Shown piece after piece: positions 41,009-53,156 of a stretch of DNA of 64,000 nt (positions are counted from its first letter, which is position 1; every line of letters begins with the position of its first letter). The stretch comes from Verrucomicrobiota bacterium. Its GTDB lineage: Bacteria > Verrucomicrobiota > Verrucomicrobiia > Limisphaerales > JADJPG01. Location: the NCBI GenBank assembly GCA_016713365.1, contig JADJPG010000015.1, positions 1 through 64,000 of the forward strand, read 5' to 3'. The translations under genes and the position numbers were made by a program. The notes under the pieces were generated by a model. That model saw only the letters and a list, made by a program, of their open reading frames with translations. It did no database searches and was not told the origin of the DNA.

Positions 41009-43861
41009 TCACGGCATCAGGTAAACGCGGCCCACCTGATTGCTCAGCAGGAAGTAACCGCTACCCATCTGCTGACGCTGAAGCATCGCCCCGCGGAACG
41101 CCGTGGAGGGGCCGTCCCCGGACAAGTCCGTCCGTCCACTGAACAACCCGCTGCTCGGAGAAATCGTCAGCTTCATCGCGCGCGGTCCCTGATTGGTCAC
41201 GCGCGTGCCAGAGCCAAACGCGATCCGATTCGTGACCATCAATCCCCCGGCTGGCAGATCGAAAATCATTTGAGCTTCGGATAGCCCGAGAAGGTTGGTT
41301 ACGGCCGACGATGCGAATGCTGATCCAATGATCGCGGACGACAATAGAAAGCCGTTCGTGTAAGTCGGCGGCTTGGCTCCCGACATTCGCAGCCAGTACG
41401 CGTCACCGCTGACGTCGCTGCCCGCGTCCGGAATCGGCCGCAGATTCACCGTACCGATCAAGACTCCTCGACCGCGATAGAGCGGTTCAAACAAGTTCGC
41501 GCGACCCGACGACGCGAGCGACCCGCGCCGGGCGAAGGGGGTGCCGTCCGCAAGGTGACCCACAATGGTGGTGCTCCCGGACAACGCGACGTTCACAGTA
41601 GCAACGCCATCGCCCACAGGCGCCTGGTCCGCGTCTTCCGCGCCGGGAATCAACATCGTGTAACGACCCGCATAGTTCGTGGCCGGACGAAGGCGTGAAT
41701 GGAATCCCGCATTCTCGACGGTGTTTGTCGTCGACCAAGTGCCGTCGGAGACGACACACGCGATCCATCCACCGTCTTCAAACTGCAAGTTCATCGTCAG
41801 CAGAAGCGCGTTGGTTCCCTTCCGTGGAATTGAAGCCGTCGCCAGCCCGTCGAGATCGAACCGCCCGGCGAATGACAATCGTCGCTGCGGCTGTTGAACG
41901 ACACCGCTGAACGTTCCACTGGATCGAAGCGTGACGGTCAGGAGCCCGGACGAATCCAGCGCGAACTCGTTCGTGCGATAGAAACAGCCGACGAACGTCC
42001 CTTCCACGCCAGCAAACGGATTCGTAATGAACGTGGCGGTGACGGCGAAGTTGGATCGCATCATGAAGCTGATTCGATCCGTCGCACCAGACACGTCACC
42101 GGACCAACCGCGGAAGACCTGTCCCTTCGCAGGCTTCGCCGCGAGGGAATAACTCCGACCGACGGCCAGCCCTTGCTGATTCGTCGCGCCGGAAACGGAA
42201 CCATTGCCGACGACCGACAAGTTGAGCGGACTGAAAGCCACGTAAACCACAGTTCTGGTAACGACCGCCGAGACATTTCCCGCCGCATCCTCCGCCGTCA
42301 TCGTGAGGACATTCGTCCCCGGCACGAGCTCCACGGTCGCCGACCACTGATTGGTGCCGCTGGCGAGAAGACTGGCGCCCTCGCCAATTTGGATGACGAC
42401 GTTGGAAACGCCCACGTTGTCGCTCGCCACACCGGTGATCGTAAACTGCGCGTTCGAAACCACCATCAAACGCGCGGTCGGTTCCGTGACCGACAGGACG
42501 GGCTGTGTGGTATCGGGCGGAGGGGTGACTTCGAGCTGGTAGTTCAAATGCGCGATGCCCCGGGCTCCGGCAACGCCGTCCAACACCACGAGGTATTGCT
42601 GGCCCGCCAGCACCGGGATCTGAATGAGACTCTCGCCCAGCGGCGCCACCGAGTCATTGTCACACGTCAGGGGAACCAACGAGTCGTAACCTGCCACCGG
42701 CAGTTGAACGCCATACGCCGCCAGCAACGTATCGAAACCGCTGCCAATCGTGTCGACACGCAATACCCCGTTCGTCGGCGCCTCGTAGGCGAACCAATAC
42801 GATGCGCCGCCAGCCACGCCGCAGTGCTGCGGCTCGTTCGGATCCGGCGTCGCATACGTGGTGTTGAAAACCTGCGTGCCGTTGTAGCCACGGGAAACGC
42901 CGGGGTTGGCTGCGAAAGGCGCACCAGCCGCGGCGATGATCAGTGAGCCTGCCGTCTCGTTTTCAACCTCGGGAGATTCTTCCTCCAGTTCGTCGTTGCC
43001 GGAATCGTCCGGAGTAAGCCGTGAGCCGAGCGCATCAAACACCTTGTCGCGAGCCAGCGCGTTGGTTTGTCCCTCGGAGTTGATCTGAATTTCGACGGGA
43101 GTTGTTTCGAACCGGTTGTCACCAATCCGAACCCGCAACGAGTAACGGCCCACGTTGGTGAGTTGCAGGCTGGGAATGAACAAAGTCGGACCTTCCTCGC
43201 CAAACGAATCACCGTTGAACCGCCACTGCAATCGCGCGTCAGGCGAGGTCTCGAAGTTGACCGTGAGCGTCACTGGGTCGCCGAGGCGCACCGCGCGATC
43301 GCCAGGCACGCTCACCACGATGGGCGGCTGCGTGTTGATGTCGATGAAGTTCCACGACAACGCCACCGCGCCCGTGGCGCCTTGATAACCATCCACCGCA
43401 ATCTCGTACCGCCGCCCGGCCTTTGTCGCGAATTGAATGTAGCTCGCCGGTTCCGTGCCCACATCGTCGTCGTTGCTGGCCGCTTCGCGAAGCTTGTCCA
43501 GCGTCTGATCGTCGCCATCGCGAAAATAGTACGCCGCGAGCAGCGTGTCGAAAGTGCTGCCGCTGGTGCGAATCGTCATGATGCCGTTCGTGGGCGCGAT
43601 CCACGACACCCAGACCGAGCGACCGCCTGACTTTCCCGCATGCTGAGGTTCACCTGGCTCTGAAGATCCGCCGATGTTCGTCCCGGCAAGGTTCGTCTCC
43701 AAATCAGAAACCAGCACGCGGTCTGCAAACTGATCGGTCAACGTTGCCGCGGCCATTCGCTGCGGGAGGGCAAGAAACATCGCCGCCAGCATCAGGGAGA
43801 ATGTGGCGGTCAACCCAGGCCGCAAACCAGCGCGGCGGCAGTTGTTCCTGCAAGTGTTCAT
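41009..43861 (-). CDS. Secreted multi-domain beta protein with a sigma-54-type promoter
   Basis: 950 residues with a signal peptide (LTATFSLMLAAMFLALPQRMAAA). Its first 450 residues parallel the downstream neighbour: GGRSVWVSWIAPTNGIMTIRTSGSTFDTLLAAYYF, an Ig-like segment (ARLQWRFNGDSFGEEGPTLFI), then GGASYWFAYEAPTNGVLRVDTIGSGFDTLLAAYG. After that come a Big-type Ig domain (DNVGVSNVVIQIGEGASLLASGTNQWSATVEL), a repeat of the KPAKGQVFRGWSGDVSG type, and about 320 residues without a recognised family. The protein lacks the usual FYRL end. The gene starts at ATG 43861 downstream of a GG-N10-GC promoter and two palindromes. Probably a cell-surface or extracellular protein; tandem duplication with the 39-40.9 kb gene is likely. 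Confidence 0.78.
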   Translation of the reverse strand: MNTCRNNCRRAGLRPGLTATFSLMLAAMFLALPQRMAAATLTDQFADRVLVSDLETNLAGTNIGGSSEPGEPQHAGKSGGRSVWVSWIAPTNGIMTIRTSGSTFDTLLAAYYFRDGDDQTLDKLREAASNDDDVGTEPASYIQFATKAGRRYEIAVDGYQGATGAVALSWNFIDINTQPPIVVSVPGDRAVRLGDPVTLTVNFETSPDARLQWRFNGDSFGEEGPTLFIPSLQLTNVGRYSLRVRIGDNRFETTPVEIQINSEGQTNALARDKVFDALGSRLTPDDSGNDELEEESPEVENETAGSLIIAAAGAPFAANPGVSRGYNGTQVFNTTYATPDPNEPQHCGVAGGASYWFAYEAPTNGVLRVDTIGSGFDTLLAAYGVQLPVAGYDSLVPLTCDNDSVAPLGESLIQIPVLAGQQYLVVLDGVAGARGIAHLNYQLEVTPPPDTTQPVLSVTEPTARLMVVSNAQFTITGVASDNVGVSNVVIQIGEGASLLASGTNQWSATVELVPGTNVLTMTAEDAAGNVSAVVTRTVVYVAFSPLNLSVVGNGSVSGATNQQGLAVGRSYSLAAKPAKGQVFRGWSGDVSGATDRISFMMRSNFAVTATFITNPFAGVEGTFVGCFYRTNEFALDSSGLLTVTLRSSGTFSGVVQQPQRRLSFAGRFDLDGLATASIPRKGTNALLLTMNLQFEDGGWIACVVSDGTWSTTNTVENAGFHSRLRPATNYAGRYTMLIPGAEDADQAPVGDGVATVNVALSGSTTIVGHLADGTPFARRGSLASSGRANLFEPLYRGRGVLIGTVNLRPIPDAGSDVSGDAYWLRMSGAKPPTYTNGFLLSSAIIGSAFASSAVTNLLGLSEAQMIFDLPAGGLMVTNRIAFGSGTRVTNQGPRAMKLTISPSSGLFSGRTDLSGDGPSTAFRGAMLQRQQMGSGYFLLSNQVGRVYLMP

Positions 43862-43928
43862 CGGTTCGAGAAACGCGCCGGAAGATAACCCAATCCAGCC
43901 GGCATGTCGCGTTCCGACCTCTCTCCAA

Positions 43929-43942
43929 GCAGCGTCGGTGCC
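43929..43942 (-). promoter_or_regulatory. Sigma-54-type promoter for the 41.0-43.9 kb gene
   Basis: Minus-strand TGGCACCGACGCTGCTT has GG at 43942-43941 and GC at 43930-43929, spaced by ten. Upstream it shares AAATCATCG with the 38929-38942 promoter. Transcription would start near 43917, leaving a leader of about 55 bases. Confidence 0.65.
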
Positions 43943-43986
43943 ACGATGATTTGCAGGATGTTACGAGGGGAATGGACGCGTGGGGC

Positions 43987-44021
43987 GTTCCCATAACGGA
44001 ACGCCGTTCCGGAAGCGGAAC
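43987..44021. promoter_or_regulatory. Two tandem palindromic activator sites (site group B)
   Basis: GTTCCC-ATAA-CGGAAC (43987-44002, one mismatch) and GTTCCG-GAAG-CGGAAC (44006-44021, perfect) begin 19 bases apart, so they lie on nearly the same face of the helix. They are 45-80 bases upstream of the -24 element at 43941 and directly beyond the regulator gene's stop. Confidence 0.68.
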
Positions 44022-44025
44022 GAAA

Positions 44026-45480
44026 TCAGTCCGCGGACGGAGGTGGCCGCAGCTCCGGCCATTTCTCCAACCGGCGGAGCAGCGCTTGCGGAGATAACCC
44101 CAGTTTCGAGGCTGCGCGGCGGATGCCTCCCCGGGCTTCGATCAGCCCCGTGCGAATCATCCGATACTCCTGCGATTCGAGAGGCGACAGCCCGGCGCGT
44201 TCCGCTGGAAGAGAATCATCCGGCGCAGACGTGGCGACGGGCGCAACGCTTGCCGGCGCCTGAACTTGGGGTGCGACCGTTGCCGCCTTGAGCCACGCCG
44301 CATCCACAGCCAGCCAGCGTTCCTCTTCGCCAGTTCGGAGCAGACCGCGCTCAAGAATGTTTCGCAGCTCGCGAACATTGCCCGGGAAATCGTAGGACTG
44401 CAGTGCGGCCAGATCCTCGCCTTTGATCATCGGCGTGGCGCGCCCGTATTTTTTGGCGAGCTGCGCGAGGAGGAACTCGGACAAGCCCGGAATATCTTCG
44501 CGACGCTGGCGCAAGGCCGGCACTTCGAGCGCGAACACTTCGATCCGGAAGAGCAAGTCCTCGCGAAACCGCCCCGCTTGAACTTCCGCGCGCAAGGACT
44601 TGTTCGTCGCGGCCACGAAGCGGCCCGTGAACGTTTCGTTCACCGTGCTCCCCAGCGGACGAAACTCTCGGCCTTCGATGAACCGAAGCAGTTTCGCCTG
44701 CAGCGGCATGGGCACTTCAGCGATCTCATCCAGGAACAAGGTCCCGCCCTGCGCGGCCGAAACGAGCCCCTGACGCTTCTTGTCTGCGCCCGTGTAAGCT
44801 CCGCGTTCCGCGCCGAATAGCTCGGACTCGAACATGTCCGCCGGCACGGCCGCGGCGTTTATCGCCACATACGGCGCCTGCGCCGCCTTCTCACCGTAGG
44901 TCAACCGATGCAGGGTCCGCGCGGCGATGTCCTTGCCCGCGCCGCTCTCGCCAGAGAACAGCACCGTCGCCATCGGATGCCGCGCCGCCTTGCCCACTTC
45001 ATCCAGAAACTGCCGCATCGCCGGCGAGCTGCCGAAACACTCAGTCGTTTCCGCTCCAGAACTGCGCTGTCGCAGGCGCAAGCGCGCGCGACGCAGGCAT
45101 TCCGTCAACGCGTCCGCGTCCACGGGCTTGGTCAGGTAATCGAACAGTCCGTTCCGCGTGAGGGCGATGGCTTCGTTCAAGGCTGGCAGGCCGGTAATCA
45201 TCACGATGGGCGCGTCCGGATTGCGGCGGCTCACTTGATCAAAGAAATCGTAGGCCTTGCCGTCGGGCAGATGGTTGTCGAGAAGCACCAAATCAAACTG
45301 GCGCTGCGCCGTCACAGCCCTGGCCTCAGCGATCGTTTTGCAGTGCGTGGGAATTCCGCCCTCCTCACGCACGATCTGCGAGACCAGCGTGGCAAACGCC
45401 AGATCGTCCTCGACCATCAGGCACGAGAACGTGGCGCCTGCCGCGGTTGTGTGTGAACCAGCATTCATCGTCAACGTCAT
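44026..45480 (-). CDS. Sigma-54-dependent Fis-family response regulator
   Basis: 484 residues: receiver (MVEDDLAFATLV; phosphorylation Asp68 in VLLDNHLPDG), AAA+ domain (FSGESGAGKDIAARTLHR Walker A; GAERGAYTGADKKRQG; GGTLFLDEIAEVPMPLQAKLLRFIE Walker B; GNVRELRNILERG), a Pro/Ala linker and a Fis-type HTH (GIRRAASKLGLSPQALLRRLEKW). The sigma-54 contact loop reads GAYTGA in place of GAFTGA, a conservative change known among active family members. Its flanks carry palindromes and sigma-54-type promoters, so the neighbouring secreted-protein genes are its probable targets. No kinase gene adjoins it; an orphan regulator fed by a distant kinase is likely. Start ATG 45480. Confidence 0.93.
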   Translation of the reverse strand: MTLTMNAGSHTTAAGATFSCLMVEDDLAFATLVSQIVREEGGIPTHCKTIAEARAVTAQRQFDLVLLDNHLPDGKAYDFFDQVSRRNPDAPIVMITGLPALNEAIALTRNGLFDYLTKPVDADALTECLRRARLRLRQRSSGAETTECFGSSPAMRQFLDEVGKAARHPMATVLFSGESGAGKDIAARTLHRLTYGEKAAQAPYVAINAAAVPADMFESELFGAERGAYTGADKKRQGLVSAAQGGTLFLDEIAEVPMPLQAKLLRFIEGREFRPLGSTVNETFTGRFVAATNKSLRAEVQAGRFREDLLFRIEVFALEVPALRQRREDIPGLSEFLLAQLAKKYGRATPMIKGEDLAALQSYDFPGNVRELRNILERGLLRTGEEERWLAVDAAWLKAATVAPQVQAPASVAPVATSAPDDSLPAERAGLSPLESQEYRMIRTGLIEARGGIRRAASKLGLSPQALLRRLEKWPELRPPPSAD

Positions 45481-45574
45481 CAGTTATATCGGTGCGCAAT
45501 TCCCGTTCCAACCTATTCCTTGTTCATTCGCGGGGGAATTGGCCGCACTCGCGGTGTTCCGTTCCATCGCGATT

Positions 45575-45622
45575 GTTCCGGGACCGGAACATCCGACGCG
45601 CGACCACCTCCGCCAGCGGAAC
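45575..45622. promoter_or_regulatory. Palindromic activator sites (site group C)
   Basis: GTTCCG-GGAC-CGGAAC (45575-45590) is perfect, and CCTCCG-CCAG-CGGAAC (45607-45622) has an intact right arm with two mismatches on the left. A half-site at 45556 lies 19 bases before the perfect copy, the same spacing as in group B. They are 50-100 bases upstream of the -24 element at 45675. Confidence 0.65.
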
Positions 45623-45674
45623 ACTCCCGGGCGAACCCGCGGGAAAACCCTTCAAATTCGCCGTCATTCGCGAC

Positions 45675-45688
45675 GGCACGCCGCTTGC
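45675..45688 (+). promoter_or_regulatory. Sigma-54-type promoter for the 45.8-47.7 kb gene
   Basis: CGGCACGCCGCTTGCAA matches TGGCACG-N4-TTGCW except for the first base, with GG at 45675-45676 and GC at 45687-45688 ten bases apart. Transcription would start near 45700, about 70 bases before ATG 45771. Confidence 0.75.
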
Positions 45689-45770
45689 AATAGCTCCATC
45701 CGTGCGCATCGCCCGGCGGTGGTCGATGCGGCAGAAGTAAACCGACCGCCATTTGAGAAAGAGAATCGAT

Positions 45771-47657
45771 ATGAAGAAACTTAGCTCCAAACTATGGGCC
45801 TTGCCGATGGCGGCAATGCTCGCCGCCCCGACGCTCGCCGTGGCTTCCGAATCCTCGGCCATCACCCTGACCATGCAGAATACCGGCGTGGACGCTGACG
45901 CATCTGGACGTGTCGTTTCCTCGATCAAATCCTCGAGCTCCGTCTTCGGAGTCATCGTCTCCAAGCTCGACGCCAACAAAACCTACGCCGTCCAGATCGG
46001 CGGCGTGGTGGAAGGCGAATTCGTCACCGACAAGAAGGGCAGCGGCAAGCTCTCCTTCAAGACCAAGTCGAACTCGAACCCGCTCGATTTCGATCCGCGC
46101 GGCAAGACGCTCCAGATTCACGACGGCGTCGCCACCGTGCTGCAAGCCGTCATCTCCGGCACCGGCGAACCTTCCGGCATCGTCGTCAATGAACGCGTGC
46201 TCCTCGCGCCGACAAACTCCAGCGACGCCATCAAGGGCAAGGCCGAGTATCGCGCCCGCAAGGACGGCGAACGCGAGTTCAAGGTGCAGGTGGAACGCAT
46301 TTCCGGCACCGGCTACGAGCTCTTCGTCAACGGCGTGAAGCGCGGCGACCTCCGCATGAGCGGACGCGAGGCCAAGATTGAGTTCTCCACTCAACCGAAG
46401 GGCAATGAACTGTTGCTCGACTTCGATCCTCGCGGTCAGGTGATCGACGTAATGCAGGCTGGCGCCATCCGCGTCACCGGCACCCTTCTCGCCAAAGCGC
46501 AGAACGTGAACGTCGCCACGCCGAGCATCCAGAACTTCAGCATCCCGTCCACCGGCGCGGACGACAACGGCACCGCGAAGGCCAAGCTCCGCATCCGCGA
46601 GAACGCCCGCAAGGACTTCTCAGTCGAGATCGAGGACGTGCCCGTGGGCGCCTATGAACTCCTCGTCGCCGGCAACGTGGTCGGCACCATCAACGTGGTG
46701 AACACCACCAGCGGCACCGAGGGCGAAATCGAGTTCAACGCCGGCGATGATCATCCGGACGGCGAACTGCCGCTGACGTTTGATCCCGCCGGCGCCAGCA
46801 TCGTCATCCGCAAGGACGGAACGGTTTACTTCGAAGGCACGCTCGGCTCCACCGGCAGCACTGGCGGCAATACCGGAGGAAGCAACAATGGCGGCGGAAC
46901 GGTCACGTTCCCGTCGGAAGCGCCGACGCAGATCGAAGAGAATCTCGCCAAGACCGGCGCCATCTCCGGCGCATCCGGCGACGCGAAGTTCGAGATCCGT
47001 GACAACGGTCGCCGCAAGTTCAGCGTGGAAATCGAAGACGTGCCCGTGGGCGCCTACAAGCTCTACATCGGTGGCACGCTCCGCGGCACCATCAACGCCG
47101 TGGCGGTGGTCGGCGGCGTGGAAGGCGAAATCGAGTTCTCCCACGGCGATGACAATCCGAAGGGCGAACTTCCGATGAACTTCGAACCGCGCGGCCAGCT
47201 CATCGAGATCAAGAACGCCAATGGCGACACGATCTTCTCCCACCTGTTCGGCAACGGCTCCGCGCCGAGCGGCGGCTCTGGAAACAACGGCGGCTCCGGC
47301 TCAAACTCCGGCAACGTCGCGCAACCGACGGAGCTCAAGCTCCCGCTCATCAGCACCGGCGCGGACTCGAATGCTTCCGCGGAAGCGAAGTTCCGTCGTA
47401 AGGACAACGGCGACGAAGATTTCGAAGTCGAAGTCGAGGACGTGAATGTGGGCGCGTATGAACTCGTGGTCGGCGGCGTGGTCCGCGCCACCATCAATGT
47501 GGTCACCGTCCCCGGCGGCACGCGCGGCAAGGTGGAGTTCGACAGCGACTCTCCGAAGGCCGGCGAGCTTCTGCTCGACTTCGCGGTAGCCGGTCAGGAA
47601 GTCGTCGTGCGCAAGGACGGCACGGTCTACTTCTCCCGTGTGATTCCGGCGAACTAG
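45771..47657 (+). CDS. Secreted four- to five-module beta-repeat protein with a sigma-54-type promoter
   Basis: 628 residues with a signal peptide (LWALPMAAMLAAPTLAVASES). The body is built of about five units of 95-125 residues that repeat TGADxNxTAKAKxRxxxNxRxDFxVExEDVxVGAYELxVxGxVxGTINVV, GExEFxxGDxxPxGELxLxFDPxG and VIRKDGTVYF. Gly/Ser-rich spacers (GSTGSTGGNTGGSNNGGG, SGGSGNNGGSGSNSG) separate the last three. ATG 45771 follows a GAGAAAGAGA Shine-Dalgarno-like stretch. The pattern suggests a repetitive surface or matrix protein; I know no family name. Its promoter makes it the clearest candidate target of the divergent sigma-54 regulator. Confidence 0.8.
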   Translation: MKKLSSKLWALPMAAMLAAPTLAVASESSAITLTMQNTGVDADASGRVVSSIKSSSSVFGVIVSKLDANKTYAVQIGGVVEGEFVTDKKGSGKLSFKTKSNSNPLDFDPRGKTLQIHDGVATVLQAVISGTGEPSGIVVNERVLLAPTNSSDAIKGKAEYRARKDGEREFKVQVERISGTGYELFVNGVKRGDLRMSGREAKIEFSTQPKGNELLLDFDPRGQVIDVMQAGAIRVTGTLLAKAQNVNVATPSIQNFSIPSTGADDNGTAKAKLRIRENARKDFSVEIEDVPVGAYELLVAGNVVGTINVVNTTSGTEGEIEFNAGDDHPDGELPLTFDPAGASIVIRKDGTVYFEGTLGSTGSTGGNTGGSNNGGGTVTFPSEAPTQIEENLAKTGAISGASGDAKFEIRDNGRRKFSVEIEDVPVGAYKLYIGGTLRGTINAVAVVGGVEGEIEFSHGDDNPKGELPMNFEPRGQLIEIKNANGDTIFSHLFGNGSAPSGGSGNNGGSGSNSGNVAQPTELKLPLISTGADSNASAEAKFRRKDNGDEDFEVEVEDVNVGAYELVVGGVVRATINVVTVPGGTRGKVEFDSDSPKAGELLLDFAVAGQEVVVRKDGTVYFSRVIPAN

Positions 47658-47738
47658 TCCGCGAGCAAAACATTCTGTCTCACGTTCCGGCGGGGTTCCA
47701 TGCGACGCGCAAGCGTCCGGGAGCCCCGCTTCCGCTTT

Positions 47739-48487
47739 CTACGACAGTGCCTCGATAAGGTGGCGCAGTTCCTCGTCCACCAGCGACGGATCGCGCAGCG
47801 TCTGGGAAATCTCCGCACGCACCGCGTCGCGAAAACGTTTGCGCAGGCGATGAATCACCACCTTCACCGCGCCCTCGCTCAAACCTAGCTGCCGCGCGGC
47901 GTCCGCCTGAGACATGGTAGACGATTCGCCCATCAGCCACGGCTTGAGACTCTCGAACTGGTCCGCCTTGCCGCCCGCCGCGAACTCCTTCTGCAATACT
48001 TCCAGTGCACGCGCCATCACGGCCAGAGCCCATTCGCGATCGAAGAACGCTTCGGGTGCGGGCGAGGAATAATCGGCGACTTGAATCGGTTCCTGTTCGC
48101 CTACGAGCGCAGCGTCCAAGGATTCCGGCGCCACTCCTCCGCCGCGTTTTAGGCGTTGCTCGTGTTTGCGGTGGTCGGCGAGGAAATGCTTCAACGCTCC
48201 GAGCAGATACGAGCGAAACTTCCCGCGCTCCGGGTCCACCTCCTCGAACGCGCCGCGGGCCAGGATGCGCGCAAAGAAGTCCTGCGTGAGCTCGCGTGCG
48301 GCATCTTCATCGCGTCCCTCGCGACGCAGGAAGCGCAGCACCGGCTGGTAATACGCCTCGCACAATTCGCCCAGCGCCGCCCGCGCCTCCGGCGTTTCGC
48401 CCCGCGCCCGCAGGATGAGCGTCCAGCGTGTCGGGGCGAAGGCGGGCGATCCATGGGAAGCGCCGGATGATTGAGACGCATCGTTGG

Positions 48488-48491
<4 letters not shown>
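47739..48491 (-). CDS. ECF-like RNA polymerase sigma factor (kinase-linked group)
   Basis: 250 residues of the sigma-70/ECF superfamily. TRWTLILRARGE starts region 2; LCEAYYQPVLRFLRREGRDEDAARELTQDFFARIL and DPERGKFRSYLLGALKHFLADHRK are characteristic of the sigma group found beside Ser/Thr kinases in Verrucomicrobiota and Planctomycetota. Region 4 is MSQADAARQLGLSEGAVKVVIHRLRKRFRDAVRAEI. Translation begins at GTG 48491, overlapping the kinase stop (GTGA). The kinase gene lies upstream in the same operon, so both are made together; a target promoter is not apparent here. Confidence 0.87.
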
Positions 48492-52924
<4,433 letters not shown>

Positions 52925-53156
52925 AACACCTGCTTCCTGAGACGTGCGTGAGGCGAGGTTACAAGGAAAGTTGCCTGCCGCCACGGGGAATCCACAAGGA
53001 ATTCACGCTCATGGACCTACATTTCGGCTGCTATCTGCCGAGATTTCTGAAAGATTATGCCAGTCTGGTCCGTTTACTTTCCCAGCATGATCGTATTTTG
53101 CTGAACAACCCATCTGCACTCGCGCAACCACCACGCGCTCGCGCGCATTTTCCTCC
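52925..53156. other. Divergent spacer between the kinase and the tail-fibre-like gene
   Basis: About 230 bases with no convincing gene. It must carry the leftward promoter of the kinase-sigma operon and the rightward promoter of the S74 protein gene. I see no palindromic operator of the type found at 38-46 kb and no GG-N10-GC promoter. Confidence 0.45.

Larger units (their letters stand above)
45481..45770. promoter_or_regulatory. Divergent regulatory region between the regulator and a secreted repeat gene
   Basis: About 290 bases. It holds the palindromes at 45575-45590 and 45607-45622, a half-site GTTCCG at 45556-45561, and the GG-N10-GC promoter at 45675-45688 facing right. The regulator's own leftward promoter should also lie here; I cannot pick it out. 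Nothing in the stretch looks coding. Confidence 0.6.

Noticed and set aside
43902..43915. Alternative GG-N10-GC element (GGAACGCGACATGC on minus)
   Set aside because: The element at 43929-43942 matches the consensus better and shares its flank with the 38.9 kb promoter; this one is kept only as a weak alternative.
45771..47657. Tandem DNA repeats in the 45.8 kb gene as a satellite
   Set aside because: The repetition is at protein-module level with diverged codons, so it is a multi-domain gene, not a satellite array.
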